This document shows positions 1-5,528 of a stretch of 6,666 nucleotides of DNA, in pieces. The notes beneath the pieces were generated by a model that was not told the DNA's origin, did no database searches, and was given only the letters and a program-made list of their open reading frames with translations. Origin of the DNA: an uncultured Collinsella sp. (GTDB lineage: Bacteria; Actinomycetota; Coriobacteriia; Coriobacteriales; Coriobacteriaceae). Where the stretch lies: NCBI GenBank assembly GCA_900552345.1, contig URZN01000066.1, forward strand, positions 1 to 6,666, given 5' to 3'. The stretch's first letter is position 1. Each line of letters opens with the position of its first letter. The position numbers and the translations under genes are program-made.

Positions 1-119
1 TAGTGTGTTACACCTTGCCAGAGGTGTACAGGCTCCCGGTACGCACGTACGCAGCAATTGCCATCAATGCGTCATATGGGTGGCGATCAAGTTCGCACAA
101 ACCGACCTTGATCCCGCAA
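1..119. other. Intergenic segment with small inverted repeats, no gene recognised
   Basis: No reading frame here resembles a family I recognise. Two inverted repeats are visible. TACACCT (9-15) pairs with AGGTGTA (22-28) around a 6-base loop. GATCAAG (85-91) pairs with CTTGATC (107-113), and after one mismatch the stem continues as TCG/CGA (93-95 with 103-105). Between them lies a short direct repeat, GTACGCAC followed by GTACGC (39-52). The segment runs directly into the terminator hairpin at 120-166, so it could be the 3' end of a plus-strand transcript that begins outside the window, possibly a structured RNA. A minus-strand frame ending in a TAA at 8-10 gives a protein-like tail, but its upstream part runs through the terminator hairpin. 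Confidence 0.3.
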
Positions 120-166
120 AACAAAAGGCAGGATACCATCACCACGATGATATCCTGCCTTTTGTT
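120..166. terminator. Strong hairpin, probable bidirectional terminator
   Basis: A perfect 16-bp stem pairs 120-135 with 151-166 (arm AACAAAAGGCAGGATA). Inside the loop, CATC (137-140) can also pair with GATG (146-149) around ACCAC. The arm ends give T-rich tails in both directions: CCTTTTGTTCGTT on the plus strand and CCTTTTGTTTTGCG on the minus strand. It could end a plus-strand transcript entering from the left and also back up the two minus-strand terminators of the dehydrogenase gene. The T tracts are interrupted, so efficiency is uncertain. Confidence 0.75.
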
Positions 167-216
167 CGTTCCTGTTTACCGTTCTGAGTAGTGCTTCCGC
201 AGAATTTTCGATAAAC

Positions 217-264
217 AAAAAACGTACCCGAGCCCTTTCTCGTAAAGAATCGGGTTCGAGTACG
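217..264 (-). terminator. Second minus-strand terminator hairpin
   Basis: An imperfect stem pairs 223-235 with 252-264, with one C/A mismatch and one G-T wobble. The loop covers 236-251. Read on the minus strand the hairpin is followed by TTTTTTGTTTATCG (six T's at 222-217), the layout of an intrinsic terminator. No T tract follows on the plus strand. It lies about 20 bases beyond the first minus-strand terminator (286-326), so the two appear to act in tandem on transcripts from the dehydrogenase gene. Confidence 0.7.
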
Positions 265-283
265 AACTGAATACTGGAGCAAT

Positions 284-326
284 AAAAAACCACCACAAAG
301 GTGCCTGTCCCCTTTGTGGTGGTTTT
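284..326 (-). terminator. Intrinsic terminator of the dehydrogenase gene
   Basis: A perfect 16-bp stem pairs 286-301 (AAAACCACCACAAAGG) with 311-326, around a 9-base loop (302-310). On the minus strand the descending arm ends in TTTTTTATTG, a good T tract. The hairpin starts 9 bases after the stop codon of the gene at 336-1418, which makes it that gene's terminator. The loop and arm junction carries GTCCCC (307-312; GGGGAC on the minus strand), a core also present in the palindrome at 4711-4757. Confidence 0.88.
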
Positions 327-335
327 GGGTTAGAG

Positions 336-1418
336 CTAGAGGGTGTGGCCGTAGGCGTTTGCGGCCTTGATGGCGGCGGCGAACTTCTCGTCGGTGAAGG
401 GCTCGGGGTTTCCCTGCTTCCACTCGTTGGTGGCGTGTGCGAACTCGCACAGGGCCGGGATATCAGCCTCGGAAAGCCCGACCTGCTCAAGCGTCACGGG
501 CAGGCCCATCTGCTTGTTAAAGGCGGCGTAGCGCTTAAGGTTCTCGGTGTCTCCCGTATAGGCAAACAGCACGAGCACGCCCAGACTCACGACCTCGCCG
601 TGCAGGTAGGTGCCCTCACGCGGAATGCTGCACGTGGCGTTGTAGAACGCATGTGCCACGCTCGAGTTGTAGTAGTAATCGTTTTGGTTGGTCAGGTTGG
701 AGACGTAGCCCGTGTTGACCACGATGTCGAGCGCGATCTGCTTGACGGCTTCGCTCGACAGGTCCTGGTGCACGTCCTCAAGCCCCTGGACGCCATAGGT
801 AAACAGCGGCTCGGAGCAGGTGTGGGCGAGTGCCAGGCCTAGACCGGCGGTGTGCTCCAGGTTGCCGGCGCTCGTGGCGTACTCGACCTCGGGCTGCTTA
901 GACAGGGCATCACCCACGCCGGCCCAGAAGTACTCTGCCGGAGCCTCGGCGATGATCTTGGGATTGATGAAGATGTGCGCGGGGCGGTTGGGGTACGAAT
1001 AGCCCTCGAGCGAGCCATCGTCGTTGTAGACAACGGCAATGGCTGTCGCGGCCGAGCAGTTGGAGCAGATCGTCGGCACGGTAAAGACGATCTTCTTGAG
1101 CTCGATAGCTGCGGTCTTCACGGTGTCGAGTGCCTTGCCGCCGCCGCATGCGATAAGCACGTCAGCTTCCTGGCAGGCAGGGGAATTCACGACCTTGGCG
1201 ATATTGGCACGCGTACTGTTGGTGCCGTAGACGCGCGTCTCGAGAATTTCGACGTCGGTACCCGCCAGCGCAGCTTCGATACCGGGAAGTGCTGCGGCCA
1301 GTGCCCGCTTGCCACCGATGATCGCGACCTTCTTCGCGCCGTACTCGGCCAGCGCGCCGGGCAGCTCGTCAAAGCAATCCTCGCCAACGGTGTAGTCGCT
1401 CATTCCAATCGTGCGCAT
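336..1418 (-). CDS. Iron-containing alcohol dehydrogenase, glycerol dehydrogenase-like
   Basis: This 360-residue cytoplasmic oxidoreductase belongs to the GldA-type branch of the iron-containing alcohol dehydrogenases, which move hydride between NAD(P) and a small alcohol or hydroxy acid. The N-terminal Rossmann half carries GGGKALDTVK (92-101), the nucleotide-binding signature. The helical C-terminal half carries the expected metal ligands: Asp170 in GVGD, His256 in SVAHAF and His273 in YLHGE. Length fits GldA (about 365 residues). The loop that reads roughly STDAP in glycerol dehydrogenase reads SNCSA (119-123) here, so a Cys replaces the Asp that contacts glycerol. This recalls the YbdH/HcxA hydroxycarboxylate dehydrogenase branch, so the substrate is open. 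The ATG start has AAGAAGG five bases upstream (1424-1430). A second ATG lies at codon 6. A weak candidate promoter is TTGGAG (1466-1461) with TTTATC (1442-1437). The gene is monocistronic, ends at tandem terminators and diverges from ileS. Confidence 0.93.
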   Translation of the reverse strand: MRTIGMSDYTVGEDCFDELPGALAEYGAKKVAIIGGKRALAAALPGIEAALAGTDVEILETRVYGTNSTRANIAKVVNSPACQEADVLIACGGGKALDTVKTAAIELKKIVFTVPTICSNCSAATAIAVVYNDDGSLEGYSYPNRPAHIFINPKIIAEAPAEYFWAGVGDALSKQPEVEYATSAGNLEHTAGLGLALAHTCSEPLFTYGVQGLEDVHQDLSSEAVKQIALDIVVNTGYVSNLTNQNDYYYNSSVAHAFYNATCSIPREGTYLHGEVVSLGVLVLFAYTGDTENLKRYAAFNKQMGLPVTLEQVGLSEADIPALCEFAHATNEWKQGNPEPFTDEKFAAAIKAANAYGHTL

Positions 1419-1519
1419 AGCAACCTTCTTTCGTTCGATAAAGTGCTTTCAGGTATTTTGCTCCAAGAGAAGGTCCACAGCCGCGAGAAATTTCGAACGT
1501 ATAAAACCAGTGTTGAGGG

Positions 1520-1548
1520 TTTTTCGCCGGCGCGGAACGTGCTAGCAT
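1520..1548 (+). promoter_or_regulatory. Candidate extended -10 promoter for the ileS leader
   Basis: TGCTAGCAT (1540-1548) fits the extended -10 form TGn-TAnnnT. It lies 16 bases before the first T-box leader bases, which would place the transcription start near 1555. The -35 is weak: TTTTTC (1520-1525) gives 17-base spacing, while the better-looking TTGAGG (1513-1518) is 24 bases away and too far. This is inference from motif and position only. Confidence 0.45.
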
Positions 1549-1773
1549 ACTCCGCATAAGCGTTGATGGGGACGAGTAGTCGGCCGTCCGCATGCTACAG
1601 AGAGCGGGGAGCGCTGAGAACCCGTGCATGCGACCGATGAAAATCACCCCGGAGCTGCGGTCCCAACGGACGTGCCGCGCAGGTTCGTCTTAGTAGACAT
1701 CGCCGAGATGGTCGTCGATACAGACCAGCCGAGTAACGGATGCGAGCGCGCGGCGACGCGAGCGAGGGCATCT

Positions 1774-1841
1774 AAGCTGGGTGGTTAAGCGAAGAGCTTT
1801 TACGGGCAGACTGCCCGTTTTGTGGCGCTTCGTCCCAGCTT
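1774..1841 (+). promoter_or_regulatory. T-box antiterminator with tRNA 3'-end-binding bulge
   Basis: Helix A1 pairs AAGCTGGG (1774-1781) perfectly with CCCAGCTT (1834-1841). A 7-base bulge, TGGTTAA (1782-1788), follows. Helix A2 pairs GCGAAG (1789-1794) with CTTCGT (1828-1833), including one G-T pair. The first four bulge bases, TGGT, are complementary to the ACCA end of uncharged tRNA-Ile. The last three read TAA, where the family consensus TGGNACC has ACC. The 33-base apical loop holds a further hairpin, CGGGCA/TGCCCG (1803-1808 with 1812-1817). The 3' arm overlaps the terminator stem, so only one of the two structures can form. Confidence 0.88.
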
Positions 1842-1861
1842 GTAGGGACGGGCGCTTTTTT
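1824..1861 (+). terminator. T-box attenuator terminator upstream of ileS
   Basis: CGTCCC (1831-1836) pairs with GGGACG (1845-1850) around an 8-base loop. The stem continues, past one bulged T at 1829, with T1830-G1851 and GCGC (1825-1828) pairing with GCGC (1852-1855). Six T's follow (1856-1861). It shares 1828-1841 with the antiterminator, so it forms when charged tRNA-Ile, or no tRNA, leaves the antiterminator unstable. The T tract indicates control at transcription rather than at ribosome access. Confidence 0.93.
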
Positions 1862-1904
1862 GGTGCCCAGAGGGCGTGCGCGCCCATGACAAGAAAGGGG
1901 TACC

Positions 1905-4709
1905 GTGGCAAACGAGTACAAGCAGACGATGAATCTGCCCAAAACCGGATTTCCCATGCGTGCCGGTCTTTCCAAGTCCGAGCCCAAGCGACTCAAGGAC
2001 TGGCAGGACAACAAGGTCTACGAGCAAGTTCTAAAAAAGAACGCGGGTCACAAGAAGTTCGTGCTGCACGACGGCCCTCCGTACGCCAACGGCCCGATCC
2101 ACATCGGCCACGCCATGAACAAGATCTCTAAGGACATGATCAACCGTTACTGGATGATGCAGGGCTGCGAAGTTCCCTATGTCCCCGGTTGGGACTGCCA
2201 CGGTCAGCCGATTGAGCATAAGGTCGAGGAGAAGCTCGGCACCGAGAAGTTCAACCAGACCTCCACGGCTAAGATCCGCGAGCTTTGCAACAAGTTCGCT
2301 GTCGAGAACATCGAGCTCCAGAAGGCTGGCTTCCGTCGCCTTGGCGTGCTTGGCGACTGGGACAACCCGTATCTGACGCTCTATCACCAGCATGACGCCG
2401 CCGACATCGAGGTCTTCAAGGCCATGTTCGATAAGGGCATGATCTATCGCGGCCACAAGCCGGTTCACTGGTGCAAGCACTGCCACACCGCGCTGGCCGA
2501 GGCCGAGATCGAGTACTCCGACGAGACGAGCCCGTCCATCTTCGTGCGCTTTGAGATGACCTCCAAGCCCGTCGGCCTCGAGAACTTCGACGGCCCGGTT
2601 GACTTTATCATCTGGACGACCACGCCGTGGACCATCCCCTCCGACCAGGCAGTTTCTCTCAAGCCCGGTGCCGCCTACGTCGCCGTTGAGCACGACGGCC
2701 GCGCCGAGGTCATGCTCGAGGACCTGGCTCCCAAGTGCTGCGAGGAGTTTGGCTGGGAGTACACCCCGGTTGTGGTCGACGGCAAGCCCTATGTGGTTCC
2801 CGCCGAGACCTTCCATCACATTCACTATAAGCAGCCGATCTTTGACGGTGTTGAGGGCGTGGCACTGTTGGCCGATTACGTCGGTGTCGATGACGGTACC
2901 GGTATCGTCCACAACTCGCCCGGTCACGGCGTCGACGACTACTTTGCCTGCCTCAAGGAGGGCATCACCGACATTTGCATGCCGGTCGATGACGACGGCA
3001 AGTTCTACACCGGCGAGGAGTTTGGCACCGGCGGCCCCTTCAGCGGCATGGATACCGACGAGGCCAACCCGCACATCATCGAGTTCCTGCGCGAGCGCGG
3101 CACCCTGGTCCTCGAGAAGAAGATCACGCACAGCTATCCGCACTGCTGGCGCTGCAAGCACCCGGTGCTCTTCCGTGCTACCGACCAGTGGTTTGTCTCG
3201 ATGGACAAGACCGGTTTGCGCGAGCAGGCTGGCAAAGAGGTCCGCGAGAACGTTAAGTGGTATCCGGCCCACGCGGCCAACCGCATCGGCGCCATGGTCG
3301 AGCAGCGTCCCGACTGGTGCATCAGCCGTCAGCGCAACTGGGGCGTGCCTATCCCCAGCTACACTTGCGCCGACTGCGGTGAGAAGGTCATGAACGACGC
3401 CACGCTCGACGCCGTCATCAAGCTCTTCCACGAGAAGGGCTCCGACGCCTGGTTCACCGACGCTCCCGAGAGCTACCTGGGCGAGGCCTGCGTCTGCCCC
3501 AAGTGCGGCGGCCATCACCTTAAGGCCGATAAGGACATCCTCGACGTGTGGTGGGACTCCGGCGTCTCTTGGAAGGCCGTCTGTGAGTATCGCCCCGAGC
3601 TTGAGTACCCGGCGGATGTGTACCTCGAGGGCTCCGACCAGCACCGCGGTTGGTTCCAGAGCTCGCTGCTCACCTCGGTGGGCGCCAACGGTCACGCTCC
3701 GTACAAGGCGGTCGTCTCGCAGGGCTTCACCCTCGACGGCCAGGGCCGTAAGATGTCCAAGTCGCTCGGCAACGTCATCGACCCCAACAAGGTCTGCGAC
3801 GAGATGGGCGCCGACATCATCCGTCTGTGGGTTGCGTCCGTCGATACCAGCTCCGACGTGTCCATCGACCACGAGATTCTTGCTCGTACGTCCGATGCCT
3901 ACCGTCGTTTCCGCAACACGCTGCGCTTCCTGCTCTCCGAGCTCGAGGGTCAGTTTGAGCCCGAGACCGACGGCGTCGCCTTTGCCGACCTGTTGCCGCT
4001 CGACAAGCTCATGGTTGCCCGTCTGACCCAGGTTCAGGCCGAGGTCGACGATGCCTACGCCAGCTACGAGTTCCCGCGCGCCTACCGTGCGCTTTACGAC
4101 TTCGTGGTTACCGAGCTCTCCAACGTGTACCTCGACGCCCTGAAGGATCGTCTGTACTGCGACAAGCCCGGTTCGCTCGAGCGCCGTAGCGCCCAGACCG
4201 TACTTGCCGAGCTCTTCTCGATGCTCATGCGCGACCTGCAGCCGATCCTGTCCTACACGGTCGACGAGGCCATGGCCTATGCGCCTGCCGGCTGCGTCGA
4301 CCACCAGAAGTACGCCGCGCTGCTCGATTGGTACAAGTCGCCCATCACGCTCGACGAGGCCAATGAGTTCGAGGGCGTGCTCGAGGCTTCGCTCGAGCTC
4401 CGTAGCGCCGTGACCAAGGCCCTTGAGGATGCCCGCTCCGCTGGCACCTTCACTAAGAGCCAGCAGGTCCGCGTCAAGGCGGTCGTTCCCGCCGAGATGT
4501 ATGCGCTGCTGACCGGCGACAAGGCCGTCGACCTCGCCGAGTTCTACATCGTCTCCGATGTTGAGCTGACCCAGGGCGAGGAGCTCTCCGTTGCCATCGA
4601 GGCTGCCGAGGGCGAGTGCTGCGACCGTTGCTGGAACTACCGCACCACCGTCGGCGAGTACAACGGCCACGCGCATATCTGCAAGCGCTGCGCGGAGGCG
4701 CTGAACTAG
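1905..4709 (+). CDS. ileS: Isoleucyl-tRNA synthetase
   Basis: This cytoplasmic class I synthetase of 934 residues attaches isoleucine to tRNA-Ile. The Rossmann core carries HIGH (66-69) and KMSKS (616-620). The CP1 editing domain, which hydrolyses Val-tRNA-Ile, shows WTTTPWTIP (237-245) and GHGVDDY (340-346). After RQRNWGVP there is a zinc-ribbon-like insertion with Cys488, Cys491, Cys531 and Cys534, present in many but not all bacterial IleRS. The anticodon-binding domain follows, then a C-terminal zinc finger with Cys906, Cys909, Cys926 and Cys929. Length and C-terminal zinc finger fit the normal bacterial type (IleS1) rather than the mupirocin-resistant IleS2 form. The start is GTG: AGAAAGGGG (1892-1900) ends four bases before it, and the protein begins with the usual family N-terminus (LPKTGFPMRA). 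Expression is controlled by the T-box leader just upstream. A palindrome and a terminator follow, so it is probably transcribed largely alone. Confidence 0.99.
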   Translation: MANEYKQTMNLPKTGFPMRAGLSKSEPKRLKDWQDNKVYEQVLKKNAGHKKFVLHDGPPYANGPIHIGHAMNKISKDMINRYWMMQGCEVPYVPGWDCHGQPIEHKVEEKLGTEKFNQTSTAKIRELCNKFAVENIELQKAGFRRLGVLGDWDNPYLTLYHQHDAADIEVFKAMFDKGMIYRGHKPVHWCKHCHTALAEAEIEYSDETSPSIFVRFEMTSKPVGLENFDGPVDFIIWTTTPWTIPSDQAVSLKPGAAYVAVEHDGRAEVMLEDLAPKCCEEFGWEYTPVVVDGKPYVVPAETFHHIHYKQPIFDGVEGVALLADYVGVDDGTGIVHNSPGHGVDDYFACLKEGITDICMPVDDDGKFYTGEEFGTGGPFSGMDTDEANPHIIEFLRERGTLVLEKKITHSYPHCWRCKHPVLFRATDQWFVSMDKTGLREQAGKEVRENVKWYPAHAANRIGAMVEQRPDWCISRQRNWGVPIPSYTCADCGEKVMNDATLDAVIKLFHEKGSDAWFTDAPESYLGEACVCPKCGGHHLKADKDILDVWWDSGVSWKAVCEYRPELEYPADVYLEGSDQHRGWFQSSLLTSVGANGHAPYKAVVSQGFTLDGQGRKMSKSLGNVIDPNKVCDEMGADIIRLWVASVDTSSDVSIDHEILARTSDAYRRFRNTLRFLLSELEGQFEPETDGVAFADLLPLDKLMVARLTQVQAEVDDAYASYEFPRAYRALYDFVVTELSNVYLDALKDRLYCDKPGSLERRSAQTVLAELFSMLMRDLQPILSYTVDEAMAYAPAGCVDHQKYAALLDWYKSPITLDEANEFEGVLEASLELRSAVTKALEDARSAGTFTKSQQVRVKAVVPAEMYALLTGDKAVDLAEFYIVSDVELTQGEELSVAIEAAEGECCDRCWNYRTTVGEYNGHAHICKRCAEALN

Positions 4710-4710
4710 C

Positions 4711-4757
4711 CGTTGGGGACGTTCTTAAACGACTGTCAAGCAAGAACGTCCCCAACG
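4711..4757. repeat. 16-bp palindrome with GGGGAC core after ileS
   Basis: CGTTGGGGACGTTCTT (4711-4726) pairs perfectly with 4742-4757 around a 15-base loop (4727-4741). It begins one base after the ileS stop codon. Neither strand has a real T tract beyond the stem: the plus side continues TCAACTTTTG, and the minus side runs into the ileS stop. It is therefore not a classic intrinsic terminator, and a proper one follows 19 bases later. The GGGGAC core also occurs in the hairpin at 286-326. It may be a REP-like interspersed palindrome, or it may stabilise the 3' end of the ileS mRNA. No second full copy is in this window, so repeat status is inferred. Confidence 0.6.
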
Positions 4758-4775
4758 TCAACTTTTGTCACGTCC

Positions 4776-4816
4776 AAGCGGCATTCTGTTTTTCGGAATG
4801 CCGCTTTCGTTTTTTT
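4776..4816 (+). terminator. Intrinsic terminator after ileS
   Basis: An 11-bp perfect stem pairs AAGCGGCATTC (4776-4786) with GAATGCCGCTT (4796-4806) around a 9-base loop. Seven T's follow at 4810-4816, after TCG. This is a typical plus-strand terminator for the ileS transcript and separates it from lspA. Some read-through into lspA cannot be excluded. Confidence 0.9.
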
Positions 4817-4849
4817 AGCTGGTTATTTCGCTTGCGTTGGTGGATATGT

Positions 4850-4878
4850 CGTGCGTTCTGCGTATGGCAATATAAGAT
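4850..4878 (+). promoter_or_regulatory. Possible promoter for lspA
   Basis: The stretch 4817-4928 is noticeably richer in A and T than the flanking genes. It contains TATAAGAT (4871-4878), usable as a -10 (TAAGAT at 4873-4878, the same hexamer seen before the last gene at 6581). I see no good -35 at the right distance; the 17-base position (4850-4855) reads CGTGCG or similar. A start near 4885 would leave a leader of about 45 bases. The call rests on the -10 and on the terminator just upstream, which makes a separate promoter necessary. Confidence 0.3.
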
Positions 4879-4911
4879 AGTTCTTTGTATTAAACGTAAT
4901 TCGATGATCTT

Positions 4912-4922
4912 GAGGGTAGGGG
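4912..4922 (+). promoter_or_regulatory. Ribosome binding site that decides the lspA start
   Basis: GAGGGTAGGGG ends six bases before TTG at 4929, which is normal spacing. The in-frame ATG at 4947 has only GGGG two bases upstream, too close to work well. This favours the TTG start. Confidence 0.65.
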
Positions 4923-4928
4923 ATTTCT

Positions 4929-5528
4929 TTGGGTCGTGCTGGGGATATGACGCCGCCTTTGCGCTGGCGGTTAGGTGTTGCTGGTGGGGTGGTGCTGGTT
5001 GTGCTGCTTTTTGATCAGCTGACCAAGCTTGCGGTTCGTGCCGTGGGCGACGCTTTGCATGTGACTGTTATCCCCGGTGTGATCGACTTCCTGTTTGTCC
5101 GCAATATCGGTGCTGCCTTTAGCATGGGCGAGGGGCATGGCGTTGCGTTTGCTTTGCTGGCGCTTGCGGTCATTGTCGCCATTGCCGTGTACTTGCTTCG
5201 CGCGCCCCAGCTTGCTCGCTTGGAGGTTGTGGGCATGGCTATGGTCGCGGGCGGCGCCATTGGCAACGCGATCGACCGTCTGGCCTTTGGCTTCGTGACC
5301 GATTTTATTGCCACCACCTTCATCGACTTTCCCGTCTTCAATGTGGCCGATATCGGCATTACCGTGGGCGTTGTGCTCGCCCTCTTCGGCTACATGTTCT
5401 TGAGTCCCGCGGCCCGCGAGGTTGATGCGACTGCCGAGCTCAATGCCCGTGATGAGGCCCGCGCTAAGCGCAAAGCCAAGCAGCGTGGGGAGCGTGCCCG
5501 CAAGATTCGCGAAAGGAATGAGCGTTAA
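4929..5528 (+). CDS. lspA: Lipoprotein signal peptidase (signal peptidase II)
   Basis: This membrane aspartyl protease cleaves the signal peptide from prolipoproteins after Lgt has lipidated the conserved cysteine. The 199-residue protein has four hydrophobic segments, at roughly 17-28, 69-90, 98-113 and 141-158. Family boxes are present: DQLTK (29-33), RNIGAAFS (58-65), GNAIDRL (112-118) with catalytic Asp116, and FNVADIGI (137-144) with catalytic Asp141. The start is taken as TTG because of its well-spaced AGGGG; the alternative ATG at 4947 removes only six residues, before the first membrane segment. After the last membrane segment there is a hydrophilic tail (about 160-199) rich in Arg, Lys and Glu, which many LspA proteins (about 160 residues) lack. 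Codons end in T more often than in ileS. The stop overlaps the next start as TAATG, so translation of the two is probably coupled. Confidence 0.96.
   Translation: MGRAGDMTPPLRWRLGVAGGVVLVVLLFDQLTKLAVRAVGDALHVTVIPGVIDFLFVRNIGAAFSMGEGHGVAFALLALAVIVAIAVYLLRAPQLARLEVVGMAMVAGGAIGNAIDRLAFGFVTDFIATTFIDFPVFNVADIGITVGVVLALFGYMFLSPAAREVDATAELNARDEARAKRKAKQRGERARKIRERNER

Larger units (their letters stand above)
1565..1861 (+). promoter_or_regulatory. T-box leader of ileS (isoleucine specifier ATC)
   Basis: This untranslated leader senses the charging state of tRNA-Ile and controls read-through into ileS. Stem I is of the long, canonical type. Its base pairs GGGAC (1569-1573) with GTCCC (1660-1664). 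The GAGTAGT element (1574-1580) follows. CGCATGC (1589-1595) pairs with GCATGCG (1626-1632). A distal stem CGGG/CCCG (1605-1608 with 1621-1624) is flanked by AGAGAG and TGAGAA, the conserved pieces of the double T-loop that docks on the tRNA elbow. The specifier loop reads GATGAAAATCACC, giving ATC at 1643-1645, which pairs with the GAU anticodon of tRNA-Ile. A stem II region follows (GGTC 1710-1713 with GACC 1723-1726). Stem III is GATGC (1739-1743) with GCATC (1768-1772). The antiterminator and terminator come next and are listed separately. The cognate synthetase gene directly downstream confirms the assignment. Confidence 0.95.

Noticed and set aside
8..177. Minus-strand frame ending at 8-10 with a protein-like tail (ELDRHPYDALMAIAAYVRTG)
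   Set aside because: The tail looks plausible, but the frame opens only inside the 120-166 terminator hairpin, has no ribosome binding site that I can see and is under 60 codons. Not supported as a gene.
1432..1499. Inverted repeat CGTTCGA (1432-1438) and TCGAACG (1493-1499) in the divergent region
   Set aside because: Seven bases 54 bases apart is near chance expectation. A paired operator is possible but nothing else supports it.
852..1559. 235-codon plus-strand frame opposite the dehydrogenase gene
   Set aside because: It is a shadow of the minus-strand gene and runs out into the promoter region. It has no family resemblance.
1369..1647. 92-codon minus-strand frame overlapping the dehydrogenase start and T-box leader
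   Set aside because: It would be antisense to the T-box and overlap the well-supported dehydrogenase start. No ribosome site or family match.
1850..1885. Small hairpins GGGCGC/GTGCCC (1850-1868) and GGGCG/CGCCC (1872-1885) before ileS
   Set aside because: They do not cover the Shine-Dalgarno (1892-1900) and are short GC-rich pairings expected by chance. No translational switch is claimed.
3583..4026. Ser/Arg/Pro-rich plus-strand frame inside ileS
   Set aside because: Typical out-of-frame translation of a GC-rich gene.
2031..4676. 881-codon open frame on the minus strand, antisense to ileS
   Set aside because: It mirrors the high-GC codon pattern of ileS, has no recognisable domains and is of low complexity in Val, Leu, Gly and Ala. 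IleS on the plus strand is certain.
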